A stretch of DNA of 64,000 nt from Rhodocytophaga aerolata (GCF_030503435.1 NZ_JAUKPO010000001.1:620001-684000), one strand, 5' to 3'; counted from the first letter of the stretch, positions 8,459 through 18,148 are shown. The notes: generated from the letters alone by a model not told the origin. Program-made: numbers and translations.

Positions 8459-8466
8459 CAAATATA
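8459..8466 (-). promoter_or_regulatory. Candidate Bacteroidota -7 box for the lipid operon
   Basis: On the minus strand the bases read TATATTTG, a full match to the Bacteroidota -7 consensus TAnnTTTG. They lie about 100 bases before the GNAT-like gene that heads the operon. I do not see the usual TTTG about 19 bases further upstream, so this is only a half-match. Confidence 0.35.
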
Positions 8467-8826
8467 CGCTATTCAATATCTATACTCTTAGAGTGTTTTC
8501 CTATAAGAAATATCCTGTATTTTTTTAACAGACACTAATTGATTCTCAAGCACATCTACTATTTTTTTAGCAGAACAAACCAAACCCAGTTAAGCGTAGC
8601 GAATTTTACCTGCAGCCTTAATAAAATCTGCCAGGCTACTGAAATTATTTGCATTTTTTGCAAGTATTTTGGTAAGATTTTTTTATATTTAGTATAATAC
8701 CCAAAAAAATATTCCCCCTTTATTGTTTTTTATCACAGGCAATAAGTTCAGCTATGGTATGCCAGATTGGCTCTGCCCGTAAAACCCGATTGTGAATAAG
8801 GTATACTGATTTTTTCTTTTGCTCCT
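8467..8826. other. Divergent non-coding region between the lipid operon and the HTH regulator
   Basis: About 360 A+T-rich bases with T and A runs (notably 8640-8720) and no supported reading frame. It separates the minus-strand lipid operon from the plus-strand regulator and should hold the regulator's promoter. I could not find a full -7/-33 pair for it. Confidence 0.5.
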
Positions 8827-9858
8827 ATGAACAAACTTACAACGGCTCCTCCTTCAGAGCTCTCCCTGCAAAAAAAGCTTTTCCAACAGATAAAAAATGG
8901 GTTAGGCAGTCATCTCTCACTGGTAGAAGAAGTAGCTGATCTATTGGGCATCAGCACCGACAGTGCCTACCGTAGATTACGTTCTGAAACACCTGTTTCC
9001 TTAGAAGAAGCTGCCATTTTATGTAAACACTTCCACATTGCTCTGGATGAAATAATACCCCAGCCACAAGAAGCCGTTATATTCCGGCGGTTCAGCATTC
9101 ATGAACAAGCCTTAACCTTTGCAGATTACCTGCGCTACAGCCGGGAGTACTTTGAAAAGATGCGGCTGATTAAGCACTGTATGTGCTATTATGCGGCCAA
9201 AGACATTCCGGTATTCTACCACTTTATGTTTCCGCCACTCGGGAAATTTAAATTATTTTTCTGGCTAAAGACCGTGAAGGGGGTTCCTGAATTTAAAAAT
9301 CTGCCCTTTTCTTTTGAGAGTATACCAGATGAGTACATGAAGTTGAGCAATGCTATTTCGGATAGCTATTTTCAGACGCCTGGCGTAGAAATATGGAATG
9401 AAGAAACTACCAACAGTACCCTGCGGCAAATTTATTACTACCATGAAGCTGGGTTATTTGCCGATCCGGCTATTCCCTTAGCCCTGGTAGATCAGCTGGA
9501 ACAATTGGTTAAGCATGTACACTTGCAGGCAGAAACCGGCCAGAAACTGCTTCATACGGCAACTCCAGCTGCCGTACCTGTGAAATTTGAGTTGTACCAC
9601 AATGAAGTATTGCTCCTGGATAATACCATTCTTCATCAAGCTGATTCGTTTAGTTCCGTACTGGTAAGCTACAATGCCATTGATTATTTAACTACGACTA
9701 ACCATGCTTTCTGCCATGAAGTATACCGCTGGTTGCAAATTCAAATGGAAAAATCTGTGCTGATCAGCAAGATCTCCGAAAAAGAACGGAACCGGTTCTT
9801 TAATAAAATGTATGAAAATATAAAACAACACCGGAAAAAAATGCAGGAACAAAGGTGA
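8827..9858 (+). CDS. Helix-turn-helix regulator with large C-terminal domain
   Basis: A 343-residue protein. Residues about 15-80 form a Cro-like helix-turn-helix: LVEEVADLLGISTDSAYRRL, then VSLEEAAILCKHFHIALDEI. The remaining 260 residues are mixed helical, without a family I can name. The architecture recurs in Bacteroidota as a cytoplasmic regulator of unknown ligand. It is transcribed away from the GNAT/ADO-like/desaturase/AAR-like operon across a 470-base gap, so it is the obvious candidate to control that operon. That link is inferred from position only. Confidence 0.7.
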   Translation: MNKLTTAPPSELSLQKKLFQQIKNGLGSHLSLVEEVADLLGISTDSAYRRLRSETPVSLEEAAILCKHFHIALDEIIPQPQEAVIFRRFSIHEQALTFADYLRYSREYFEKMRLIKHCMCYYAAKDIPVFYHFMFPPLGKFKLFFWLKTVKGVPEFKNLPFSFESIPDEYMKLSNAISDSYFQTPGVEIWNEETTNSTLRQIYYYHEAGLFADPAIPLALVDQLEQLVKHVHLQAETGQKLLHTATPAAVPVKFELYHNEVLLLDNTILHQADSFSSVLVSYNAIDYLTTTNHAFCHEVYRWLQIQMEKSVLISKISEKERNRFFNKMYENIKQHRKKMQEQR

Positions 9859-9989
9859 GTATAAGAACCGGGCAGTTTTCCGGTTTTTGATTTTTCTGGA
9901 TATTTTTTATCACAATTCTCACGTCTGCTATTGTTTACACTGCTTTGAATGCTCAACTTTGTACACTCATTGTTCATTTATGATTCACT

Positions 9990-11873
9990 ATGCAAGCTAA
10001 TCTGTTCTCTCTTATTTTTTGTCTCCTCTTTTCCGCTGCCAATCTTCTTGCACAAACAAAACAGTTGCCCTATACCCTTGTTAATCTTCAGAGTTTGAAT
10101 GATTTTAAGCCGGTTGGTAATAACTGGAAAGTGGTGGGAGATGTATACTATGATATAAACAAAGCAGAATCCGGCAAAACAGGTTCTGGCAGCGGTATTG
10201 TGGCAAATGCGCCTTCCGACAAAAATAAAGACCATTTGTTTACTAAAATGGAGCATGGAGATATAGACCTGGAACTGGAGTTTATGATGGATAAAGGCTC
10301 TAATTCAGGCATATACCTGCAAGGCCGCTACGAAATTCAGTTATTCGACAGTTGGGGAACGGCAACTCCTACCTCATCCGACTGCGGGGCCATCTACCAA
10401 CGCTGGGACGAAAGCAGGCCCGAAGGCAGAAAAGGCTATGAAGGACATCCACCTGCCCAGAATGTAAGCAAAGCCCCCGGCTTATGGCAACACTACCGGA
10501 TTGTTTTTCAGGCACCCAGGTTTAATGCATCTGGCGAGAAAATAGCCAATGCCCGTTTTGTCAAAGTAATCCATAATGGTGTAACGATTCATGAAAATGT
10601 AGAAGTTACCGGACCTACCCGTTCTGCTGCCTTTACTGATGAAAAACCCACTGGCCCCTTAATGATTCAGGGAGATCATGGGCCGGTAGCTATCCGCAAT
10701 ATTAAATATAAGTCGTATGGAGTTGAGCCGGTTACTTTAACCAATCTGCAATTGAAGGCTTATGAAGGAAAGATTAAAAGCTTGGCAGAACTCAATTCAC
10801 TGACCCCGGTGAAAGAACTAAATATTGATGTACTGGATCATCAGGGTTCTGGAACCAGAGATAATTTTGGTGGCCTTATTACCGGAACCATCCGGGTACC
10901 TCAATCTGGCGAATACCTGTTCAACCTCAGTTTAGACTGGATTCCGGCCGATAACCGGCCTGAGAACCCCAATGGATTTGGCTCCTTCCGTATTGGCGAC
11001 AAACCACTGATAGAACTGAACGGAACCAGTGGCACCGGTTCAGCTATGGTAACCCTGCAGGCTGGCGAACATCCGATTACCCTTTCTTATTTCAAAAATT
11101 ATGGATACTGGTATGCCAGAAGCAATAATATTACGCTGGCTGTTGAAGGACCAGGCATTGCCTACACTTCCCTAAATGCCCCATTGCGGGTAGTAGAACC
11201 GGTAAGTGCCATTACTATTGAAGCCAGTCAGGAGCCCACCATGGTCAGGAGTTTTATCAATCACAAAGGAAAAAAGCGGACGCATGTATTATCCGTTGGC
11301 GAGCCTACTAATTTGAACTATACCCTAGATTTAAGTACCGGAGAACTGTTACATGTATGGCGTGGAGAATTTGTAGAAGCTACTCCCATGTGGCATGGCC
11401 GTGGCGAAACACAATTAGCCGTTCCCCGGGGAAGTGTACTGGAACTATCTGGAAAACCTTCCCTGGCAACACTTACCAATCAAACTACTGCCTGGCCAGA
11501 CTCTAGTACCAGCTATACCTATGTTGGCTACGATATTGACAAAGCTTCCCGCAGACCAGTGTTTAAATATACCCTGGGCACCGCCAGTATTAAAGAATCG
11601 TTTGAACCACAGGATGGCGGACGAAAACTGTCTCATTCTTTCCAGGTAACGCCAGGGCAAGAGAAAGAAATCTGGTGCCGGGTGGCTGAAGGATCAACCA
11701 TTACTAAATTACCCAACGGATTGTATGCCATCAATGACAAGGAATTTCTGGTGGAACTGCCGGCAAAAGCCAAACCTGTTATCCGGAATACCTCACAGAA
11801 TACCAAAGAACTATTGCTACCGGTTACGGCCGAAAATAAAGCAGGCTCCATCACTTATTCTATCGTATGGTAA
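9990..11873 (+). CDS. Secreted DUF1080 (3-keto-disaccharide hydrolase-like) protein with PA14-like domain
   Basis: A 627-residue exported protein (signal to about residue 22, ...AANLLAQ). Residues about 25-245 are a DUF1080 concanavalin-like domain (DLELEFMMDKGSNSGIYLQG, YEIQLFDSWG, LMIQGDHGPVAIRNIKYK), the family recently linked to 3-keto-glycoside cleavage. Residues about 250-390 look like a PA14-type sugar-binding sandwich (TGTIRVPQSGEYLFNLSLD ... VTLQAGEHPITLSYF). The last 220 residues form an additional beta-rich domain without a name. It is followed after 83 bases by the propeller-cupredoxin gene, and the two are probably an operon for sugar oxidation or breakdown outside the cytoplasm. 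Confidence 0.8.
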   Translation: MQANLFSLIFCLLFSAANLLAQTKQLPYTLVNLQSLNDFKPVGNNWKVVGDVYYDINKAESGKTGSGSGIVANAPSDKNKDHLFTKMEHGDIDLELEFMMDKGSNSGIYLQGRYEIQLFDSWGTATPTSSDCGAIYQRWDESRPEGRKGYEGHPPAQNVSKAPGLWQHYRIVFQAPRFNASGEKIANARFVKVIHNGVTIHENVEVTGPTRSAAFTDEKPTGPLMIQGDHGPVAIRNIKYKSYGVEPVTLTNLQLKAYEGKIKSLAELNSLTPVKELNIDVLDHQGSGTRDNFGGLITGTIRVPQSGEYLFNLSLDWIPADNRPENPNGFGSFRIGDKPLIELNGTSGTGSAMVTLQAGEHPITLSYFKNYGYWYARSNNITLAVEGPGIAYTSLNAPLRVVEPVSAITIEASQEPTMVRSFINHKGKKRTHVLSVGEPTNLNYTLDLSTGELLHVWRGEFVEATPMWHGRGETQLAVPRGSVLELSGKPSLATLTNQTTAWPDSSTSYTYVGYDIDKASRRPVFKYTLGTASIKESFEPQDGGRKLSHSFQVTPGQEKEIWCRVAEGSTITKLPNGLYAINDKEFLVELPAKAKPVIRNTSQNTKELLLPVTAENKAGSITYSIVW

Positions 11874-11956
11874 CGGGTTAATTAAACATCAGATAAACTT
11901 CCACGGCAATTGTATAGAAACGAACAGCTTCCATACAAGCCAACAACAATAAAAAC

Positions 11957-14092
11957 ATGAAGCTACCCAATCAATTTATTAAAGCTGTTTGTATGGCCTG
12001 CGCTTTGCTGGCGCTTGACAATCATACTTCTATAGCTCAGGTAAAACCCAAAGTAAACCCGGCTACTGGCAGCAAACAACCAGCTCCTGCGCCCAAAGGT
12101 CTGGAAGGTACTACCGCCGTTCCTCAAACAGAAGACGATTTTTACAAACTTATATCTTTACCCATCCCCGAAGGCATTGTTCTGGAAGTAGGCGGCATGA
12201 CTACCTTGCCCGATGGACGCCTGGCTATATGTACCCGCCGGGGCGAAGTATGGCTGGTTTCAAATCCGGCCATTTCCGGTAACCAACAGCCCACGTATAA
12301 ACGTTATGCCTATGGCTTGCATGAACCTCTGGGGCTGGCGTATAAAGATGGTGATATTTATGTAACCCAGCGAAGTGAAGTTACCCGCCTGCGCGATACG
12401 GATGGCGACGAGGTAGCCGATTCATATGATAAAATATATTCCTGGCCACTTTCGGGTAATTACCATGAATACTCTTATGGACCTCTATTTCTGCCAAATG
12501 GAAACATGCTGGTTACGCTGAACCTGGGATGGAGCAATAGTTTAGGACATGGGGTAAGTTTGGTGCCCTGGCGGGGATGGATGCTGGAAATTACCCCGGA
12601 TGGCAAAATGACACCGGTAGCGGCTGGCTTACGTTCGCCAGCTGCCTTTGCTGCTAATGCCGAAGGAGATATTTTTTACACAGAAAATCAGGGCGACTGG
12701 GTTGGCTCCGGCCGGATGACCCACCTGGAAAAAGGAGACTTTGCAGGTAATGCGGAAGGCCTCAAATGGTCTAGTTTACCGGGTTCTCCCATCAAACTAA
12801 AGCCAGAAGATATTCCTAATACCGGAGAGCCTATGAATGAAGTAGCCAAACGGGTATCCGGTTTAAAACCGCCTGCCATCTGGTTTCCACATGGCATTCT
12901 GGGCATATCTACCTCAGGTATCTTGTTAGACAATACCAAAGGTAAGTTCGGCCCTTTTGATGGACAGCTATTTGTAGGCGACCAGGGGCAAAGTAAGATT
13001 ATGCGGGTAGCTATGGAAAAAGTAAAAGGTGAGTACCAGGGCGTGGTTTTTCCTTTCCGCGAAGGTTTTTCTTCTGGCATCCTGCGCCTGGTATGGGGAA
13101 ATGACGGCTCTATGTTTAGTGGCATGACTAGCCGTGGCTGGTCTTCTACTGGTAAAGAGTTATTTGGCCTGCAACGCGTGGTATGGACTGGGCAAATGCC
13201 TTTTGAAATGAAAACCGTACGTGCGATGCCAGATGGTTTCGACATTGAATTTACCATGCCAGTAGACCGTACCATTGCAGCAGATCCGGCCTCTTATAAA
13301 ATCACCGGCTTTACCTATAAATACCAGGCTGCCTATGGTAGCCCGGTAATCAATAATGAACTTTGCCAGGTACGGGGTATAGCGGTAAGTGAAGATGGAT
13401 TAAAAGCCCGGCTGGTGGTTGACGGCCTTCGGGAAGGATATATTCACGAAATAAGCACAGAAGGGGTGCGTTCTTCTGAAGGCAAACCTTTATTACACAA
13501 TGTAGCCTACTATACGCTAAATCACGTTCCAGATGGAGAAAAACTAAATATTGCTTTAGCGGCTCCTGCACATGTGCATGCTTCTACTAGCAAGAATGCG
13601 GCTTCTACAACAGGTACTCCTTCCACCAAAAGTAATTCAACTCCCTCTACAGCCAGTGCATCGGCTGAAGGAAAAATGGCTAAACGGGTTACAGAAAAAC
13701 CTGCTTCCTGGCCAAATGAAGGCGATTTCCGGATTACCATGGGTACTAAACCAGGGCTAAAATTTGATCCTGCTCAGTTCACCGTAAAGGCAGGTAGCCG
13801 GGTGAAAGTAGTGTTCAACAACAACGATGATATGCTGCATAACTTTGTTGTCGTATTGCCTGGTACGGCATTGGAAGTAGGAGAACTGGCTATGAAACTA
13901 GGTTTATCAGGTCAGGAAAAAAATTACATTCCTCAAACCAACAAGGTATTGTATCATACAAATCTGCTTCAGCCAAATGCCTCAGAATCCATCTATTTTA
14001 TAGCTCCCGATAAACCGGGCGAATATGTTTATGAATGTTCAGTTCCGGGCCACTTTTATTCCATGCAGGGAATTATGAAAGTGGTGAAGTAA
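11957..14092 (+). CDS. Secreted beta-propeller protein with C-terminal azurin-like copper domain
   Basis: A 711-residue exported protein. Residues about 50-420 form a glucose/sorbosone dehydrogenase-like propeller (PEGIVLEVGGMTTLPDGRLA, HEPLGLAYKDGDIYVTQRSEV, PHGILGISTSG, LFVGDQGQSKIMRV). A Ser/Thr/Ala-rich linker spans about 540-570. The last 120 residues are a cupredoxin with type 1 copper ligands His628 (MLHNF), Cys694 and His699 (ECSVPGH) and Met703. A plausible role is oxidising a sugar or alcohol and passing electrons to the attached copper centre. The organic cofactor is not readable. A strong terminator follows, and the upstream DUF1080 gene is probably co-transcribed. Confidence 0.82.
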   Translation: MKLPNQFIKAVCMACALLALDNHTSIAQVKPKVNPATGSKQPAPAPKGLEGTTAVPQTEDDFYKLISLPIPEGIVLEVGGMTTLPDGRLAICTRRGEVWLVSNPAISGNQQPTYKRYAYGLHEPLGLAYKDGDIYVTQRSEVTRLRDTDGDEVADSYDKIYSWPLSGNYHEYSYGPLFLPNGNMLVTLNLGWSNSLGHGVSLVPWRGWMLEITPDGKMTPVAAGLRSPAAFAANAEGDIFYTENQGDWVGSGRMTHLEKGDFAGNAEGLKWSSLPGSPIKLKPEDIPNTGEPMNEVAKRVSGLKPPAIWFPHGILGISTSGILLDNTKGKFGPFDGQLFVGDQGQSKIMRVAMEKVKGEYQGVVFPFREGFSSGILRLVWGNDGSMFSGMTSRGWSSTGKELFGLQRVVWTGQMPFEMKTVRAMPDGFDIEFTMPVDRTIAADPASYKITGFTYKYQAAYGSPVINNELCQVRGIAVSEDGLKARLVVDGLREGYIHEISTEGVRSSEGKPLLHNVAYYTLNHVPDGEKLNIALAAPAHVHASTSKNAASTTGTPSTKSNSTPSTASASAEGKMAKRVTEKPASWPNEGDFRITMGTKPGLKFDPAQFTVKAGSRVKVVFNNNDDMLHNFVVVLPGTALEVGELAMKLGLSGQEKNYIPQTNKVLYHTNLLQPNASESIYFIAPDKPGEYVYECSVPGHFYSMQGIMKVVK

Positions 14093-14112
14093 ATAGCCCT
14101 ACATACTAATTA

Positions 14113-14159
14113 AACAAAAGAATCCCGGAAGGTAAATCAGCTTCCGGGATTCTTTTGTT
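14113..14159. terminator. Strong bidirectional terminator
   Basis: A 19-bp perfect inverted repeat with core AATCCCGGAAG / CTTCCGGGATT and a 9-base loop. It is flanked by A-run and T-run arms, so it can work on both strands. It lies between the convergent propeller-cupredoxin and GH43 genes. Confidence 0.9.
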
Positions 14160-14188
14160 ATGACGTTGAGGTAATCAGTAGATCTACA

Positions 14189-15178
14189 CTATTGGTCAAA
14201 AGAAACTACGGGCCATCCTTCCTGATCCCAGCGCAGGGTTTTAATATGCAATTTAGCTTTGCCTTTATCGGAGGCATCGTACCCATGAAAGACCAGGTAA
14301 TCCTGATTGTTGAAAGTATATACCGCATTATGCCCTACCCCATACCATTGCTTATTTCCCTGTAACACGAGTGTACCCCCACCTGCCAGCATTTTTTCAC
14401 CATTGCGGTCCAGGTAAGGACCTATAACTTGCTCTGAGCGGCCAACTACCATTTTGTAGGTGCTTTTTTCGCCCCGGCAACAATAATCGAAAGAGGCGAA
14501 CAAATAGTAATACTTGCCTTTTTTAAAAATAAAGGGAGCTTCTATGGCGGCTTCTCCTGCCAGGGTATCGGCGGTGGTGTAGCTTCGCGGACGGCTGGCA
14601 AGGGTATACCACTGCTGTGGAGATTGGGCAATGTTTAATAGATCATCGGTTAGTTTAACCATTTTTATTCCCTTCCAGAAAGAACCAAACGAAAGCCACG
14701 GCGTTCCTGTCTGATCTACAATCAGGTTAGGATCAATGGCATTCCATAAATCCCTACCCGGCACCGACTCAATGATCTTTCCATGATCTATCCATTTAAA
14801 GTCCGTATCAGCCGGATTTAATGTAGTATTACTGGCTAACCCAATGCAAGAGGTATTTTTACCGAAAGCTGAAATTGAATAAAACAGATAATATCTTCCG
14901 TTGTAAAAGCTAATATCCGGAGCCCAGATGTGTCCTTTAAAACCAGCTACCGCCGCCACGGCCCAGGCAGGCGGCGTGTCAAACACTGGATTTTGCTTTT
15001 CCCAGTTCTGCATATCTGTTGAAGACCATACCGAAATTCCTCTGCCAGTACAGAACAGATAATACGTATTATCCTGCTTAATCATCACCGGATCATGTAC
15101 TGGAATAGTAGCTGGCTGAGCATAGGCCACTTGAGAAGCAAGCAGAAGAAATAGAATAGCTGTGATGACTGGTTTCAT
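14189..15178 (-). CDS. Glycoside hydrolase family 43, probable endo-1,5-alpha-arabinanase
   Basis: A 329-residue secreted five-bladed propeller enzyme (signal to about residue 20). The three GH43 acidic residues are visible: Asp29 in VHDPVMIK (base), Asp149 in NAIDPNLIV (pKa modulator) and Glu213 in AAIEAPFIF (acid). Other family marks are GHIWAPDISFYNGRYYLFYS and WYGVGHNAVYTF. The length and the full propeller without extra domains match the arabinan endo-1,5-alpha-L-arabinosidase group. It stands alone, convergent with the propeller-cupredoxin gene, without SusCD-type genes nearby. Confidence 0.88.
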   Translation of the reverse strand: MKPVITAILFLLLASQVAYAQPATIPVHDPVMIKQDNTYYLFCTGRGISVWSSTDMQNWEKQNPVFDTPPAWAVAAVAGFKGHIWAPDISFYNGRYYLFYSISAFGKNTSCIGLASNTTLNPADTDFKWIDHGKIIESVPGRDLWNAIDPNLIVDQTGTPWLSFGSFWKGIKMVKLTDDLLNIAQSPQQWYTLASRPRSYTTADTLAGEAAIEAPFIFKKGKYYYLFASFDYCCRGEKSTYKMVVGRSEQVIGPYLDRNGEKMLAGGGTLVLQGNKQWYGVGHNAVYTFNNQDYLVFHGYDASDKGKAKLHIKTLRWDQEGWPVVSFDQ

Positions 15179-15307
15179 ACGGTTGGATTGAGGAGTAACC
15201 TTGCTTAGGTTATTTCCATCTTATATTTCTTGCAAAATATAATATTTATTCAGCAGGTTACCGGCAGAAATCCCTTGTATTTTACTAACGCCTCATTTCT
15301 TGTCAGC

Positions 15308-16564
15308 TTACCCGAACTTCCGATGACTATCATATGCCAGGCCAAGCCCTACACTAGATAGCTTATTTTCATCTGACAGTGCTGCATTCTCAAACAGTTT
15401 TTTAAACAGATCTTGAATTAAAGGAATTTCTGTGGAGCCGCCAGTCAGAATAACCAGCTCTATGTCCTTAGGTTGGATGCCGGCTAGTTTTACACATTCG
15501 CTAGCCGCGTTAGCAATTTTAGTTACTTCGTCAGCAATGGCTTCTTCAAACTGTGTACGGGCAGTATGGATGAATAAATTCTGTTCCACGAATTCCAGGG
15601 AAGTAGCATATAAATCCGCTGTAGTTAAAGCAATTTTCGTCTCTTCTACTCTGGTCAGCAAGGTATGGCCGGTTTCCTGTTCCAGGATACGTAACAGCCG
15701 GCTCAGCTTTTTCTTATCATGGGAAAGATGAAGTAGTTGCCGGGTCTGAGAAATAATTTTGAGGGTATACAAAAAGTTAATCTTACTCCACTCCGATAAA
15801 TCGTGATATAGTTTAAGTGGAATTTCCAGGTTTTTCTCTCCGTAGGTGCTTTTGTACCCCAAGTGAGGCATGATAGCCGCCAGACTTAAATTTTTGTCGA
15901 ACTCATTGCCGCCAATGCGTACACCAGTATTAGCTAGTATGTCCTGCAAGCGGTCTTTTTTGTGTATATACGTAGCCGAAAGCCTGATCACAGTAAAATC
16001 AGAGGTACCGCCTCCTAAGTCAACGACCAGGGCCAATTTTTCATTGGGAATATGCACCTCATGGGCAAACGCAGCGGCAATAGGTTCAAACTGAAATGCA
16101 ATATCTTTGAACCCCAGCCCCTGTGCAATAGCTCTTAATTCCTGTTCGGCCCGTTTGTCTCCTGCAGGATCATGATCTATAAAATGCACCGGCCTTCCCA
16201 TTACAACGTGCTCAATATCCTGGCCAACCAGCGTAGTAGCTTTCTCTTTAATATTCTTAAGAAACAGAGAAATTATGCTGTCGAATTTTATCACTTTTCC
16301 ATTAATCAAAGTGCCTTGATTAACCAAGGAAGTACCCAGCACCCGCTTCAGGCTCCGCATATACCGGCCGGCTTGCTTAGATAAAAAGGACGTAGCAGCT
16401 GCGCGGCCAAAACCGGGAACGGCCGATTGCTCCGGAAAGAAAATAGCACTAGGTATAGTCACATGTGCATGTTCTACCGGTACCAGATGTATTGTTTGAT
16501 TGTTAGCTAGGGCAATTGAAGAATTGGATGTTCCAAAATCAATACCACACGAAATAGTTGCCAT
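15308..16564 (-). CDS. Hsp70-family protein of the YegD type
   Basis: A 418-residue actin-fold ATPase. Phosphate loop 1 is CGIDFGTSNSSIALA near the N-terminus, and phosphate loop 2 is LALVVDLGGGTSDFTVI at about 180-196. EPIAAAFAHE and VILTGGSTEIPLI complete the nucleotide site. It stops after the ATPase domain and lacks the DnaK substrate-binding domain, as in E. coli YegD. Partner and substrate are unknown. It is a single gene with its own leader, which contains a hairpin (16585-16607) and a candidate -7 box. Confidence 0.88.
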   Translation of the reverse strand: MATISCGIDFGTSNSSIALANNQTIHLVPVEHAHVTIPSAIFFPEQSAVPGFGRAAATSFLSKQAGRYMRSLKRVLGTSLVNQGTLINGKVIKFDSIISLFLKNIKEKATTLVGQDIEHVVMGRPVHFIDHDPAGDKRAEQELRAIAQGLGFKDIAFQFEPIAAAFAHEVHIPNEKLALVVDLGGGTSDFTVIRLSATYIHKKDRLQDILANTGVRIGGNEFDKNLSLAAIMPHLGYKSTYGEKNLEIPLKLYHDLSEWSKINFLYTLKIISQTRQLLHLSHDKKKLSRLLRILEQETGHTLLTRVEETKIALTTADLYATSLEFVEQNLFIHTARTQFEEAIADEVTKIANAASECVKLAGIQPKDIELVILTGGSTEIPLIQDLFKKLFENAALSDENKLSSVGLGLAYDSHRKFG

Positions 16565-16584
16565 GAATACGTAACCTGAAATAG

Positions 16585-16607
16585 AGCAGCTATTTGTGAT
16601 AGCTGCT
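16585..16607 (-). promoter_or_regulatory. Hairpin in the leader of the YegD-type gene
   Basis: A perfect 9-bp inverted repeat (AGCAGCTAT / ATAGCTGCT) around a 5-base loop, ending 21 bases before the start codon. On the minus strand it would sit just upstream of the ribosome-binding region and could affect translation, or be an operator. Confidence 0.4.
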
Positions 16608-16622
16608 ATTTAGTAAAGGCGG

Positions 16623-16630
16623 CAAATTTA
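16623..16630 (-). promoter_or_regulatory. Candidate -7 box for the YegD-type gene
   Basis: Minus-strand bases read TAAATTTG, fitting TAnnTTTG, about 60 bases before the start codon. No TTTG is seen 19 bases upstream, so support is partial. Confidence 0.35.
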
Positions 16631-17018
16631 CTATTATCAGCTTCATCTTTAGCATATACACCTGCAAAATTCATCTATTTTCTATTGAATATATTATGGG
16701 AAGGATGCCAACCAATTTCTATAACCAGAAACCCGCCTGCAGATGCTTTAAACAAACCACTAACTAATGCACTGCTCAAGTAGCCCATTGAAAGTGAGTA
16801 TTTCTGGAAACAAACCAGTACTACTAACCTCACTTTGTATGGACATAACACAGGACTTTAATTGACATTTTTTCAATATATTGATAATCAAATGCTTAAA
16901 ATTACATTATATGGTTTTTTTATTTTGTAGTAGAACAATTACATAAATCCGGCCGTAGAATACGTGTACAATAGAAGTATGAATTAACTTATTTCAACCA
17001 CTATGTAACCTTAACTTT
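16631..17018. other. Divergent non-coding region, nothing recognised
   Basis: About 390 bases, very A+T rich between 16860 and 16960, between the minus-strand YegD-type gene and the plus-strand barrel gene. No reading frame or RNA gene could be supported. Confidence 0.4.
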
Positions 17019-17717
17019 ATGAATAAGAGATTTTATAGTTTCAGAAAGCTGACAGGGCTTAGCTTTTTATTTATGCTCTTTTTGCTTGGCACTTATTCTA
17101 CGACACAAGCACAAGAAAAAGGCAATTTTTTCGGAGGCGACCGGGCTACCCGGTTTGGATTTAAAGGTGGGGCAAACGTGTCGCAACTGTATATTGATCA
17201 GGTAGATGGAAATTCAGAACGTTCTAAATGGGGATGGCATGCCGGTATTTTTGTAAAAGCGCCGGTTAGTGATTACTTTGCTTTCCAGCCAGAGTTGCTC
17301 TATTCTAATGCAGGAACCAAGGTATCGTATCAGGGTTCTAACTTGCTGGGCGTACGGCCTGGCGAAGTACGCTACAATCTGAACTATGTGCAATTACCCT
17401 TGTTAGCTGCGATCACCCTTGGCCCGCTAAGTGTGCAATTCGGCCCCTATGGCTCATATTTGATTGATGCAAACATCAGGAACTTACAAATTGATGATCC
17501 GCTGGAGCCTACTGGTGGAATTGGTTTGGATGAATCTGATTTTGAACGTTTTGATTATGGCCTGGCAGGTGGTGTAGCCATGGATATAAAAGGATTTCAG
17601 CTGGGTGTCCGATACAACTATGGTTTACGGGAGATCAGCGACAAAGGCCTGGCTGGCAGACTAGTCAATAATTCTAAAAATTCTGTAGCTCAAATATACC
17701 TCGGTATTGCTTTTTAG
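17019..17717 (+). CDS. Outer-membrane beta-barrel (PorT-like porin family) protein
   Basis: A 232-residue protein with signal peptide ending ...YSTTQAQ (about residue 31). The mature part begins RFGFKGGANVSQLYID and continues with alternating strands: WHAGIFVKAPVSDYFAFQPELLY, VRYNLNYVQLPLLAAI, LSVQFGPYGSYLI and GFQLGVRYNYGLREIS. It ends in a strand with terminal Phe (AQIYLGIAF). This is the eight-stranded 'outer membrane protein beta-barrel' type very common in Bacteroidota. No ligand is known. It is a single gene followed by a terminator. Confidence 0.85.
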   Translation: MNKRFYSFRKLTGLSFLFMLFLLGTYSTTQAQEKGNFFGGDRATRFGFKGGANVSQLYIDQVDGNSERSKWGWHAGIFVKAPVSDYFAFQPELLYSNAGTKVSYQGSNLLGVRPGEVRYNLNYVQLPLLAAITLGPLSVQFGPYGSYLIDANIRNLQIDDPLEPTGGIGLDESDFERFDYGLAGGVAMDIKGFQLGVRYNYGLREISDKGLAGRLVNNSKNSVAQIYLGIAF

Positions 17718-17764
17718 CAACTACGGAAAGAATAATATCTCCGGGCTATACGGTACATTTTATG

Positions 17765-17808
17765 CAAAGCTTCTTTCAAGAGTAAATTTGAAAGAAGCTT
17801 TGTTTTTT
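17765..17808 (+). terminator. Rho-independent terminator of the barrel gene
   Basis: A 15-bp perfect stem (CAAAGCTTCTTTCAA / TTGAAAGAAGCTTTG) with an 8-base loop, followed by a run of six T. Apart from this hairpin, the 431 bases between 17717 and 18149 hold nothing I can support. Confidence 0.85.
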
Positions 17809-18148
17809 CCGACTATATTATATTTGAAACGGATCGATGGATTCTACAATTCCTCAGTTATCATGGAAAGATATATCATAGAGCAGCCATGTAACAGGAA
17901 GTTGAATTGCTAAAGGTCATGCCTGATCAAACAGTTATCTGTATACTGACTGGAAAAAGTACAAAGCCCTTCATGCCGGAATTACAGTGATCGCAAATTA
18001 ATATTTTATTTTACCTGTTTATTCCTAAACAAAAATAGTCTTCTAACAGTACCTAGTATTAATGTTCTTCTATTTTGCCTTTTTATCAACAGTCAGATAG
18101 AACACTGGGCGTATTTGGTTTGTTTCACACAATTTATTCTAAAATAGT

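Noticed and set aside
17707-17913. 68-codon frame after the barrel gene
   Set aside because: It overlaps the barrel gene's end and runs through its terminator hairpin; composition is not protein-like.
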